Assembly (NCBI RefSeq): GCF_014764505.1
Contig: NZ_JACXWX010000022.1
Span: 1-64,000, forward strand
Reading direction: 5' to 3'
Length of the DNA stretch: 64,000 nucleotides
Source: Phormidium tenue FACHB-886
GTDB lineage: Bacteria; Cyanobacteriota; Cyanobacteriia; Elainellales; Elainellaceae
A program made the position numbers and the translations under genes. The notes below the pieces were generated by a model. That model was not told the DNA's origin and searched no databases. It saw only the letters and a list, made by a program, of their open reading frames with translations. This document shows positions 1 through 9,400 of the stretch, one piece after another (position 1 is the first letter of the stretch; each line of letters opens with the position of its first letter).

Positions 1-1
1 T

Positions 2-685
2 CTTGCACTGGTCAACCTGGCGACGAATTCACCAAGCCGTTGCCAGATTTCATCACTACAAACGTCGGTCTCTTGCAACCGCCCCAAATCTACAACTGTA
101 GTACTAGTCACAGTTCAAAAGTTTCAGACGACGGATACTGATTTTCAGACCCAAGCTACGAATGCTATGAACCTCAAGCCAGATTTAATTATTATCTCTG
201 GCTTGGCGGCAGATGGTGGTAATTTGGTGAAGCAATTGCGCGAATTGGGATATCAGACAACGATTATTGGCGGGAACGGTTTAAATACTTCCAATATCTT
301 TCCCGTTTGCAAACAAGCTTGCGATGGCGTTTTGATCGCTCAAGCCTATAGCCCAGAGCAGCCGGGCGAAATCAACAAAACCTTCCGTGATGCCTACGTT
401 GCCCAAAATAAAAAAGAGCCGCCCCAGTTCAGTGCTCAAGCCTTTACGGGGGTGCAGGTGTTTGTGGAAGCGCTGCGGGCGTTGGATAGTAAAACGAAAC
501 TCAATACGCTATCTCTGGAGCAACTGCGAACTGAGCTAAATCAGCAAATTCTGGCTGGGAAATACGAAACCCCGCTCGGCGCAATTTCTTTTGATCCAGA
601 AGGTGAAATTCAGCAAAGCGAATTTTATGTAGCGCAAATTAAAGTGGGCGCGGATGGAAACGGTCAGTTTGTGTTTTTGAAATAG
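2..685 (+). CDS. ABC transporter substrate-binding protein, C-terminal part (5' part disrupted)
   Basis: The last about 190 residues are a typical Peripla_BP_6 (Leu/Ile/Val- or Nat-type amino-acid binding) C-terminal half, with the family stretch QTTDTDF, then LAADGGN and GGNGLNTSNIFPVC. Recognisable homology starts near base 110. The frame stays open to the window edge, but what it encodes upstream of there does not look like the expected N-terminal lobe, whose complete homologues are about 400-450 residues. A different reading frame is open from base 1 to a TGA at 138-140. The gene is therefore either truncated or rearranged in its 5' half, or the sequence is chimeric there. It lies directly upstream of the two permeases and two ATPases of the same transporter type, so it was the cognate binding protein. 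Family assignment is secure; intactness is doubtful. Confidence 0.7.
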   Translation, partial: LALVNLATNSPSRCQISSLQTSVSCNRPKSTTVVLVTVQKFQTTDTDFQTQATNAMNLKPDLIIISGLAADGGNLVKQLRELGYQTTIIGGNGLNTSNIFPVCKQACDGVLIAQAYSPEQPGEINKTFRDAYVAQNKKEPPQFSAQAFTGVQVFVEALRALDSKTKLNTLSLEQLRTELNQQILAGKYETPLGAISFDPEGEIQQSEFYVAQIKVGADGNGQFVFLK

Positions 686-851
686 ATCGTTTGAAACGAT
701 GCTGTAGACGAAGGGTTTAAGTAGGGGCGATCGGTGATCGCCCTTAAAGATTTCAGCTTTCGGAGTGAATTTTTGAGTGAATTGTTGGTTGTGTAGAAGT
801 TTTATCCGTAACAATCCAGCTTCACTCGGTATAAAAATAGTTGTTCCTGGT

Positions 852-1802
852 ATGGATATTTCTACTTTTCTGCAGCAGTTTTTGAATGGGCTGTCGATCG
901 GCAGCGTGTATGCGATCTTTGCGCTGGGCTATACGTTAGTATTCTCAATTTTGGGCATCATCAACTTTGCGCATGGAGCAATTTTTACGCTGGGCGCATA
1001 CTTCAGCTACACCCTCACAGGAGGCGCATTCGGCTTCAACGGGCTGTTGGCAAATGCCTCGCTGCCGATTCGATTGCCCTTCTTTGCGGCATTGCTGGCG
1101 GGCAGTATTCTGGCTGGGCTAGTCTCAATTACCGTTGAGCGGGTTGCGTTTCGTCCCCTCCGCCAAAGAGGAGCCGATCCGCTGCTGACACTCGTTTCCA
1201 GCCTAGGTGCAGCCGTGGTTATTGTGAATATAATTCAGTATTTTGTGGGTGCAGAGATTTATACCTTCCCTGGTGATATTTATGGTAACTTGCCTGCTTC
1301 AGTTAACTTTGGCACGGCTGAGAGACCGATCGTCTTGCGAACGGTGCAAATCATGATTTTTGCCGTTTCCACAGGGCTAGTGGCAGTTCTGACCTACTTC
1401 ATCAGCTTCACCCGGTTTGGCAAAGCGCTACAGGCGGTAGCAGAAGATCGCATGACTGCCAGCTTGCTAGGTATCAACACAGAGCAATTCATCACGCTGA
1501 CGTTCTTCCTCAGCGGATTCTTGGCGGGCGTTGCCGGAACGCTGGTTGGCTCCAGCGTCAGCATTGCCGGGCCTTACTTCGGTATTGCCTTTGGCTTGAA
1601 AGGCTTGGGCGTGATCGTTTTGGGTGGGCTGGGCAATATTCCGGGAGCAGTCTTGGGTGGTTTAGTGGTGGGGCTAGCAGAGGCGTTTGTGCCTGCCGAC
1701 TATTCGGGCTACAAAGATGCGATCGCCTTTGCGTTTTTGTTCATCATGCTGCTGGTTCGTCCGCAAGGGCTGCTGGGGCGATCGCGGGTGCAGAAGGTGT
1801 AA
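852..1802 (+). CDS. branched-chain/neutral amino-acid ABC transporter permease, LivH type
   Basis: This is an integral membrane permease of about 316 residues, with multiple hydrophobic helices and the LivH-typical opening in which a Leu-Asn-Gly-Leu-Ser segment precedes the first helix. The internal EAA-like loop reads AVAEDRMTASLLGI, and the C-terminal GGLGNIPGAVLGG segment is diagnostic. The ATG at 852 is chosen because it begins at the conserved N-terminus; the frame is open further upstream but is not protein-like there. The next permease starts 2 bp after the stop, so the genes are surely co-transcribed. Substrate range cannot be read from sequence: Liv (branched-chain) and cyanobacterial Nat (neutral amino-acid) systems share this architecture. 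Confidence 0.93.
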   Translation: MDISTFLQQFLNGLSIGSVYAIFALGYTLVFSILGIINFAHGAIFTLGAYFSYTLTGGAFGFNGLLANASLPIRLPFFAALLAGSILAGLVSITVERVAFRPLRQRGADPLLTLVSSLGAAVVIVNIIQYFVGAEIYTFPGDIYGNLPASVNFGTAERPIVLRTVQIMIFAVSTGLVAVLTYFISFTRFGKALQAVAEDRMTASLLGINTEQFITLTFFLSGFLAGVAGTLVGSSVSIAGPYFGIAFGLKGLGVIVLGGLGNIPGAVLGGLVVGLAEAFVPADYSGYKDAIAFAFLFIMLLVRPQGLLGRSRVQKV

Positions 1803-1804
1803 CG

Positions 1805-2761
1805 ATGGCAGCATTGCTAGATACTTATGGGTTTTTGTTTGTTTCCATGCTGCTGGGCGCACTGTTGGGACTGTCGGTTTACCTACCGCTGATGGCAGGG
1901 CAGCTCTCGCTTGCCTCACCCGGGTTCTATGCGCTGGGCGGGTATATTGCCGCAATCCTGTCAACCCAAGTTTTTAAGACAGGGACAGATTTTCCGCTGC
2001 CGCTGCTGCTGCTAGAAATGCTGCTGGCAGCAATCGTCTCGGCGGTGGTGGCGATCGCGCTGGGTATTCCGGTGCTGCGGCTGCGCGGCATTTATTTGGC
2101 AATTGCGACGATCGCCTTTGTGGAAATTCTGCGGGTGCTGTCGCTGAACGTAGATATTACCGGCGGTGCAGTTGGAATCTTTGGGATTCCGCAGCCTTTC
2201 CAAACACAGCTCGGCTACCTGTGGATTGTAGTGCCGCTGCTGGCGCTGAGTATGGCGTTTCTCTACCGCCTCGAAAAGACTCATACGGGTCGCGTTCTGC
2301 GGGCAATTCGGGAAGACGAGCTAGCTGCCGATACGATGGGTATTAATCCCACTTATTACAAGCTGTTGTCGTTTACGCTGGGAGCTGTTTTGGCAGGCGT
2401 AGTGGGAGCCGTGAGCGCCCACTTTCTCAACACCTGGAACGCCCGACAGGGCACATTCGATGCCAGCATTATTTATCTTGCCTTTGTCTTGATCGGCGGT
2501 TCGCGCACCTTTGTCGGTGCGGTTGTGGGCGGCATGATGCTGACAGCGCTACCAGAAGTGCTGCGGGCAATGTCGAGTATTGGCAGTTTACCACTCTGGC
2601 TTGCCCAGTTTCTGAGAGACGGTCGCTTGATCATTTTTGGCTTGCTGATTGTGATTACCAGCGTCTTCTATCCACAGGGCATCATCACGCCAGACCTGCT
2701 GCAAAGACTGCTGCAGCGGGTGAGACGACCAAACCCAAAACAAGCTCTCAACAAACCCTAA
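1805..2761 (+). CDS. branched-chain/neutral amino-acid ABC transporter permease, LivM type
   Basis: This is the second permease of the transporter, 318 residues, with about eight to nine hydrophobic segments. The LivM-family landmarks are GQLSLASPGFYALGGY near residue 35, the cytoplasmic loop AIREDELAADTMGI near residue 167, and the C-terminal GGSRTFVGAVVGG. It pairs with the LivH-type protein to form the membrane channel. It begins 2 bp after the preceding stop and ends 18 bp before the first ATPase, giving a tight operon. There is no sign of truncation. Confidence 0.93.
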   Translation: MAALLDTYGFLFVSMLLGALLGLSVYLPLMAGQLSLASPGFYALGGYIAAILSTQVFKTGTDFPLPLLLLEMLLAAIVSAVVAIALGIPVLRLRGIYLAIATIAFVEILRVLSLNVDITGGAVGIFGIPQPFQTQLGYLWIVVPLLALSMAFLYRLEKTHTGRVLRAIREDELAADTMGINPTYYKLLSFTLGAVLAGVVGAVSAHFLNTWNARQGTFDASIIYLAFVLIGGSRTFVGAVVGGMMLTALPEVLRAMSSIGSLPLWLAQFLRDGRLIIFGLLIVITSVFYPQGIITPDLLQRLLQRVRRPNPKQALNKP

Positions 2762-2779
2762 AACCCCTATCCCTTCCCC

Positions 2780-3544
2780 ATGTCTCCCCTCCTAGAAGTT
2801 CAACAAGTAACCCGCCGCTTTAGTGGATTGGTGGCGGTGAATAATGTATCCTTTGCCGTGCAACAGGGCGAAATTTTCGGGTTAATTGGTCCTAACGGTG
2901 CGGGTAAAACAACGATGTTCAATATTATTACCGGCTTGATTCCGCCTTCTAGTGGTAGATTGATCTACCAGGAGTCGCGCCTGAATAAACTGCGTCCACA
3001 TCAAATTGCTGCCCAAGGTATCGCCCGCACTTTCCAAAATTTGCGGTTGTTCAAGAATTTATCTGTGCTAGAAAATGTAGCGATCGCCCGTCACACGCAT
3101 GTAAAATCTAATCTGCTGCAGGGCATTGTGCGGACGCGATCGGCAGTGGCAGAAGAGCAGCAGGTGGAGCGCAAGGCGATCGAACTGCTGGAGTGGGTGG
3201 GGCTAGCGGCAAAAGCCAATCAGATCGCTCACAACCTTGCCTACGGCGATCAGCGTCGCTTGGAGCTTGCCCGTGCCTTGGCGCTAGAACCCCGGCTGCT
3301 GCTGCTAGATGAACCCGCCGCAGGCATGAACCCCAGCGAAAAAGCTGCCCTCAGCGATCTAATCCGTCAGCTCCGCGATGCCTTCGATCTGACCATTGTC
3401 CTCATCGAACATCATGTACCCCTGGTAATGGGGCTGTGTCATCGCATCGCCGTTTTAGACTTTGGGCAGCTGATCGCGATCGGTCAGCCCGAAGTTGTGC
3501 GGGCTGACCCAGCCGTAATTGCCGCCTACCTTGGAGAAGAGTGA
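2780..3544 (+). CDS. amino-acid ABC transporter ATP-binding protein, LivG type
   Basis: This 254-residue ABC ATPase has Walker [10 protein letters not shown] near residue 37, the LivG insertion region around residues 85-140, and a signature motif in the divergent LivG form [14 protein letters not shown] rather than LSGGQ. Walker B is [13 protein letters not shown], which is the specific LivG sequence, followed by the switch His in IEHHVP. It energises uptake with the LivF-type partner encoded next. The partner's start codon lies 7 bp past this stop. Confidence 0.94.
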   Translation: MSPLLEVQQVTRRFSGLVAVNNVSFAVQQGEIFGLIGPNGAGKTTMFNIITGLIPPSSGRLIYQESRLNKLRPHQIAAQGIARTFQNLRLFKNLSVLENVAIARHTHVKSNLLQGIVRTRSAVAEEQQVERKAIELLEWVGLAAKANQIAHNLAYGDQRRLELARALALEPRLLLLDEPAAGMNPSEKAALSDLIRQLRDAFDLTIVLIEHHVPLVMGLCHRIAVLDFGQLIAIGQPEVVRADPAVIAAYLGEE

Positions 3545-3551
3545 GCCGACC

Positions 3552-4262
3552 ATGTCTCAGCCTTTACTTGACATTCAAGCGCTCTCGGTGAACTATGGGG
3601 CGATCGAAGCGCTCCAGTCGATCGATCTAGTCGTCAACAGCGGTGAAATTGTCACCCTAATTGGCGCAAACGGCGCTGGCAAAAGCACCACCCTGAAAGC
3701 CATCTCCCGGCTGATTACACCCCGCAAGGGACGAATTTTTTACAACGGGCTAAATCTTGTGCGTCTGTCACCGCATCGCGTGGTGGAGCTAGGGCTGGCG
3801 CACTGCCCTGAGGGACGGCGCGTTTTGGCACAGCAAACGGTGCTGGCAAACTTACAGCTAGGAGCATATGTCCGTTCGGATCGAGAAATTGCCGCCGATA
3901 TTGAACGGCAGTTTCGCATCTTTCCTCGGCTGGGAGAACGGCGCAATCAGCTTGCCGGGACGCTGAGCGGCGGCGAACAGCAGATGTTGGCGATCGCCCG
4001 AGCGGTGATGAGCCGCCCGAAGCTGCTGCTGCTGGATGAGCCGAGTTTAGGGCTGGCTCCACAGGTGGTGCAGGAAATCTTTTCGGTGATTGAGCAACTG
4101 CGGGAAGCAGGCACCACCATTTTGCTGGTCGAGCAAAACGCCAATCTTGCCCTGAAGATTGCCGATCGAGTGTATGTGCTGGAGGCAGGACGGCTGACGC
4201 TAACCAGCGCGGCAGCAGAGCTGCTCACCGATGAACGAGTCAGGCGGGCGTATTTGGGCTAG
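3552..4262 (+). CDS. amino-acid ABC transporter ATP-binding protein, LivF type
   Basis: This 236-residue ABC ATPase has Walker A GANGAGKST, signature LSGGEQQMLAIARAV, Walker B LLLLDEPSLGLAP and switch His-equivalent region LLVEQN, all in LivF form. An in-frame ATG lies 33 bases upstream, inside the end of livG, but the ATG at 3552 matches the usual LivF start (MSQPLLDIQALSVNYG). It is the last gene of the five-gene transporter block; the next gene begins 79 bp later and is unrelated. Confidence 0.94.
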   Translation: MSQPLLDIQALSVNYGAIEALQSIDLVVNSGEIVTLIGANGAGKSTTLKAISRLITPRKGRIFYNGLNLVRLSPHRVVELGLAHCPEGRRVLAQQTVLANLQLGAYVRSDREIAADIERQFRIFPRLGERRNQLAGTLSGGEQQMLAIARAVMSRPKLLLLDEPSLGLAPQVVQEIFSVIEQLREAGTTILLVEQNANLALKIADRVYVLEAGRLTLTSAAAELLTDERVRRAYLG

Positions 4263-4341
4263 CGCTCGATGGATGCCTATACTACAAATTCTTCATGCAA
4301 ACTGGGCATAATGTAAGGCCTGTTCAATCTAGGCAAGGCAA

Positions 4342-4815
4342 ATGCTCCACACTATTCTGCAACAAGCTTGTGAAGCAGCAAACTGGGACTACGGCGAAGC
4401 CTGGTTCGTTCAAAAAGATACTGCTCTGCTGCAGCTGAGTCCAGCTTGGTTCGTCCATCCCGGTTTAGCTGCCGAGCGGCAACGTGCATGGGAGCAGTTC
4501 CGCCTGTGCAGCGAGGAGTTTGTGCTGCACTTGGGGGAAGGGCTGCCGGGACGAGTCGGGCAAACGCAGCAGCCAGAATGGGTGGATGATGTTTCTGCGC
4601 AGTCAGAATCTTATTTTTTACGCAACCAAATTGCGATCGCCTTTGGCGCAAAAGCCGGCTTTGGCATCCCGCTAAACGTGAAACCCCGTGTAATCCTGGT
4701 ATTCTTCCTATCGCAAGCACAAGCACAAGACCCACAGCGTATTGCGGCCACTGAGGCAGCCATTACTGAAGCAATGAAAAACCTGCCGCTGTCTGGCATT
4801 ACGCCCGATCGCTAA
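4342..4815 (+). CDS. GAF-domain protein
   Basis: This 157-residue soluble protein resembles a single stand-alone GAF domain. It opens with an amphipathic helix (ILQQACEAANWDYGEAW), has the central GEGLPGRVGQ segment typical of bacterial GAF sensors, and closes with strand GFGIPLNV and a C-terminal helix. There is no attached output domain, and no cysteine placed as in a bilin-binding GAF is evident. Its 3' end overlaps by 17 bp the end of the convergent esterase gene, so the two are antisense at their termini. Ligand and partner are unknown; the nearby multidomain kinases could be partners, but that is only proximity. Confidence 0.75.
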   Translation: MLHTILQQACEAANWDYGEAWFVQKDTALLQLSPAWFVHPGLAAERQRAWEQFRLCSEEFVLHLGEGLPGRVGQTQQPEWVDDVSAQSESYFLRNQIAIAFGAKAGFGIPLNVKPRVILVFFLSQAQAQDPQRIAATEAAITEAMKNLPLSGITPDR

Positions 4816-6001
4816 CTGCCCAAGCAATAAACCGCTCGGTGTAATACAGCGCTAGCTGATTGCCAACCCCGTTAAACACCGCATCAAATGCATGTTCTGA
4901 CCAGGGCAGCTCAATGTAGACCACCTGGCTGCCTGTAGCAGTGAGGCGATCGCGCAAGTCTCGCCCAAATTTGGCTTGCACTACGTGATCGCGTCCCGCA
5001 TAGACCAGCAGAGAAGGGGGCAAGTTGCCCCTGACATAAGTCGCTGGTGAAGCCGCTCGGTATAAGTCTGGCACTTCGGCAGGGGTGCCGCCCAATAGCG
5101 ATCGCAGCAGGGCACGGGTGTCCAGGGGGTCGGGCTGGGGTGAATCGTTATAGCCCACGGTGAGATCCACCGGACCGTAGTAATTGACAACGGCTCGCAC
5201 AGCAGGCGAACCCGGCGGATAGGCTGCTAGCATTGCCAGGTGCGCCCCTGCCGATCGCCCCATCAGCACCAGTCGATTGATATCCGCTTCCAATCGATCA
5301 GCATTGGTGCGGATATAAGCTAGCGCCGTCTTTACATCATCAAGCTGTGCCGGAAAACGGAATTGCGGCGCGTGGCGGTAGTCGATTGCTACCACGGTAT
5401 AGCCCTGTGCTGCCATGTAGCGGTTGAAAAACTCATCTTGGGTTGGCTTGCCGCTTTGCCAGCCGCCGCCATAGATAGTAACGATCGTAGGATGTTTGCC
5501 TGTTTCGTTTGGTTGATATACCGCTAACGATAAAGGAACTCCATCTGGTCCGGCAAAGATAATATCTGTCTGAACCCGTACCTCACCCATAGGAATACCC
5601 CGAAAGACATCAGACAGCACTAGCGGCTGGGGACGGAGCTTGGTATCGAGCGCAGCAGGAATTTTGGAGCGGTAGTCTAGCCCTAGCGATCGATACATAA
5701 TGCCATTCACCTCTCGATTAGCTGCAGGAAACTGACTGAGTGGATAGGCACTGAGGGCTAAGGCAGCAACGCTACAAGCCAAGGCTAAAGAATAAAGCCC
5801 GCCTTTGCGATGGCTAAATAGCAGGAGCAGAATAGCGATCGTATTTAGCCCAAATAGCCAGGGGCTAGCTTCTGGCGCACCCACAGCCAGCCGCAGCAGC
5901 GCAAAATTGGGAGCCGGAACTACAATCCAAAGGCTGAGAAACAGCCCAACAAAGCCAAGCAGCAAGCCGCCGCCAAAAAGAATTCTCCCCAGGGTAAGCA
6001 T
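4799..6001 (-). CDS. alpha/beta hydrolase, membrane-anchored esterase/lipase-like
   Basis: About the first 90 residues hold three hydrophobic segments, followed by a non-membrane stretch and an alpha/beta hydrolase domain from about residue 150. The nucleophile elbow is GRSAG, preceded by an oxyanion-hole loop YGGGW, which is the hormone-sensitive-lipase HGGGW motif with Tyr in place of His. The likely acid is in AGRDHVV and the base in WSEHAFD. Such proteins hydrolyse carboxyl esters of unknown identity, here with the active domain held at a membrane. The ATG at 6001 is preferred over an overlapping GTG one codon upstream. Confidence 0.85.
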   Translation of the reverse strand: MLTLGRILFGGGLLLGFVGLFLSLWIVVPAPNFALLRLAVGAPEASPWLFGLNTIAILLLLFSHRKGGLYSLALACSVAALALSAYPLSQFPAANREVNGIMYRSLGLDYRSKIPAALDTKLRPQPLVLSDVFRGIPMGEVRVQTDIIFAGPDGVPLSLAVYQPNETGKHPTIVTIYGGGWQSGKPTQDEFFNRYMAAQGYTVVAIDYRHAPQFRFPAQLDDVKTALAYIRTNADRLEADINRLVLMGRSAGAHLAMLAAYPPGSPAVRAVVNYYGPVDLTVGYNDSPQPDPLDTRALLRSLLGGTPAEVPDLYRAASPATYVRGNLPPSLLVYAGRDHVVQAKFGRDLRDRLTATGSQVVYIELPWSEHAFDAVFNGVGNQLALYYTERFIAWAVSDRA

Positions 6002-6489
6002 CACGGTTATCTTTCAAGAAGCCAGCGCCCCTCCAGTTTAATTTTTTTGGGTATTGCTGATCAGGAGGATTTTTTAGTCAGAACAGCGCTTAAGTGCGTC
6101 TGGTCGATCAGCTTTTCTGTCTAGCTGTCAAAGCTTTAACACCTTGTAAAGTATCAATTATTTTTTGAAAGCATGGCTTTGTGCAGCTTTGAGAAATAGT
6201 CAATGAAGCATTGCCAATGCAGCATTGCAATGCTTCATCTAAGCGCAAAGCGCTATAGTGACCATTACTGGCGACAACTGACAGCCTACTTTATAAGGCT
6301 TGAAATGTTGTTTGCACAGCCCTTGGATCAAAGCGTAGCATTCAGAAACCTGACGATTGGCTCTACGGCTCTACTCTATGGCTCATGCTTAAGAGCAGAG
6401 TGGAGTGGGAGTAATAGAAATATGTCGATCGTCCTGTTCTCTTTCAGCGTTTCGCCTCTCCTCTTGCTCTCTGCGTCTGCATAAAATTT
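6002..6489. other. intergenic region between divergent esterase and hybrid-kinase genes
   Basis: This 488-bp divergent promoter region holds a perfect 12-bp inverted repeat (6203-6214 with 6227-6238) listed separately. There is also an imperfect 9-bp inverted repeat (CTCTACTCT with AGAGCAGAG) near 6367-6402. A 93-codon open frame at 6203-6484 is not convincing because it lacks a ribosome site and protein-like character. No tRNA or other RNA gene was recognised. Confidence 0.5.
6203..6238. promoter_or_regulatory. perfect 12-bp inverted repeat, possible operator
   Basis: ATGAAGCATTGC at 6203-6214 is the exact reverse complement of 6227-6238, with a 12-base spacer that itself repeats the CATT/AATG theme. 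It lies between two divergent genes, about 250 bp upstream of the hybrid kinase start. There is no U-tract, so an operator or attachment-like site is likelier than a terminator. The binding protein is unknown. Confidence 0.4.
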
Positions 6490-9400
6490 ATGTCGGATGA
6501 TTTTGCCACGCCACCCAAATCTAATCCGCCTGTTGCCCAAGCTAATGCTCAGCCTAGCGTTAAGGCAACTGACTCCTATGAGTCAATCCAGCAGATGGAA
6601 AGTAAGCTCAGACAGCTAGAAGCGGCGCTCATCAACATTGAGGAGTCCATTGTTTGCACCAATCCCCATGGGCAGATTGAGTGGTGCAATGCGAATTTTG
6701 AGCGTTTAGTCAACCAGTCGCAAACAGCAGTGTTGCACCTGCCGCTGATGACAGTACTGCCCCTCTCGTCCAGACCCACGCTACCGCATCCCGTGCAGCA
6801 AGCGATCGCAGGGCAACTGCCAACCCCTTCCTCCTACTCCTTTTGGCAACAGGGACAGGTGGTAATGCTCCAGATCCGCTGGATGCAACTTGTCGATCAC
6901 AGCCTCGTATTCACGATCGAAAGCAATTACCAGCCAGCGGAGTTAGCCTTGATCGAGAGCGAAGCCAAACTGCAGCGGCTGGCAGAAAATGTGCCAGGTG
7001 TGATTTACCGCTATGTGATGCATCCCGACCAGACCGGCGAGTTTACCTACCTCAGCCTCCGCTGTCAGGAGATTTATGAACTCGACCCAGTCGCTGTTGT
7101 TCAAGATGTACAACTCCTTTGGGCAGTATTGCATCCTGACGATGTGGCGTGGGTGCGCGAATTAGTTAATCTACATTTTCAAACCCTGGAGCCGCTGCAC
7201 ATTGAGCATCGCATCCTCACGCCGAGCGGTTGCCTCAAGTGGATACAGGTGTCGGCACAGCCAGAGCGACAGCCCAACGGCAGTGTGATTTGGGATGGGG
7301 TGGCAACTGAGATCACCGAGCGGAAACTCGCTAATGCTCAGCTCGCGCAACAGCGGGAGTTTCTGCGAATGGTGGTAGACACTGATCCCAACCTTATTTT
7401 TGTCAAAGACCGGGAAGGGCGCTATGTGCTGGCGAATAAAGCGTTAGCAGACTTTTATAGCCTGACTGTTGAAGAACTGCTGGGCAAAAAGCTTGAAGAC
7501 CTCTTTACCAATGCCCAGCTAGTTAGCCAGTTCCGTAGCCAAAACAATTGGATTATTGAGAACCACCAGTCCCTGTTCATTGCTGAAGAGTTCACAGTAG
7601 ATCACCCAGAAGTCAAGTGGCTGCAATGGCAGAAACAGCCAATTCGCCTGCCTGGTCGCGATGAGGATGCCGTTTTGGGCGTTGGCATGAACATCACCGA
7701 TCGCAAACTCAGCGAATTGGCGATGCAAGCCATTTTGCAAGGCACAGCATCAGCAACAGGTGCAGATTTCTTCCCAGTGCTGGTGCAAAGCCTTGGATCT
7801 GCTCTAGGAGTACGCTGTGTAGTTGTCGCAGAGCTGCTTAATGACACGCAAATCGGCACTATAGCAGTCTGGACAGACGAATGTTTGCAACCCAATACGG
7901 TGTACGAGTTGGCAAGTACCCCGTGGTGCGAGCAGGTGTTGCAGAATGGGATGTTTGCTTGTCCAAAGGATTTGCTGCAGCAGTTTCCAGATGCCCAAAG
8001 GCTTGCAGATCTGCAAGCGGAGAGTTATGTAGGCGTTGCTTTGCAAGATGCTAACGGCAAAGCGATCGGTACAATCTGCATTTTGGATACCAAGCCTCTG
8101 CAAGATATTTCTAGAGCTGAAGCGTTGCTGCGGATTTTTGCTGCCCGTGCTGCCGCTGAACTGGAGCGCCAGCGAGCCACCGCCGCCCTACAGCAGCTCA
8201 ATCAACAGCTAGAAGCTAGAGTCAATCAGCGGACTCAAGAGCTGCTGCAGTCGCAGGCAGAACTAAAGACCCAAACCCTACTGCTGCAAGCCATTCTTGA
8301 CAGTACAGGCGATGGCTTGATCGTCGTTGATCTAGACGGCAACCTGCTGGTGTTTAACCCAGCTGCTCGTCGCATTCTTGGCATTGGTGAGACTGACCCA
8401 CTACCTACTGATTCACTATCTAACTGGCGAGAGCCATACCAGTTTTATCTGAGCGATCGCACTACCCCCTGTCCGTCTGACCAGCTACCGCTGGTTAGAG
8501 CAAGACGAGGCGAAAGTGCAGACAACGTAGAGATATTTGTCCAGAATCCAGACCAATCGGGAATTTTGCTAGATGCTACCCTGCGTCCGTTTCAAGACCC
8601 ACAGGGCCAGCTTGCAGGCGGTGTAGTTGCCTTTCGGGATATTACAAAGCGCCGCGCCATTGAGGAAATGCTGCGGCAACAGGAAGCAGCGCTGCGCGAG
8701 AGCGAAGAACAGCTGCGGGCTATTTTTGAGAATGCGCCGATCTCCATTAGCCTGGCTGATATCAATCATGGCTGTCGGCTAGTGCGGCGTAATGCAGCAC
8801 ATCGGGAACTGCTGGGCTATAGCGATGAGGAAATTAGCCAGATGTCCTTTTTGGATTACACCCATCCCGATGACCTTCCGGCTGATTTAGCAGGGATGCA
8901 GCAAATGCTAAATGGGGAGTTCTCTAGCTTCCAAATGGAGAAACGCTGTTGCCATCGCAACGGCGACTATTTCTGGATAAAGCTAACAGCAGCCCTGATC
9001 CGTGACTCTGAAGGATATCCTCATTATGCGTTGGGGATGCTTGAGGACATCACCGAATCCAAGCGCCGAGAAGTTGAACGTCACCGCGCCGAAGTTGCTC
9101 TGCGAGAGAGCGAAGAAAAATTTCGCCAGCTGACTGAAGCTGTGCAAGATGTGTTTTGGCTGCGGACGGACGAAGGCAAAATGCTTTATGTCAGCCCTAG
9201 CTTTGAGCGAGTATGGGGAGAGTCGCTGCAGCGGCTCTATCAGTCGCCAATGTTCTGGTTTGAAGCGGTACACCCAGATGACCGCGATCGGGTTGTTACG
9301 GCACTGAGTCAGCTAACTCTAGGTAGCTACAACCAGCAATATCGCATTGTGCGACCGGATGGCGAAATCCGCTGGATTCACACCCGCGCCTACCCCATTG

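Noticed and set aside
6203..6484. 93-codon plus-strand frame before the hybrid kinase
   Set aside because: No ribosome site, poor protein character, and it begins on the palindrome; better read as regulatory DNA.
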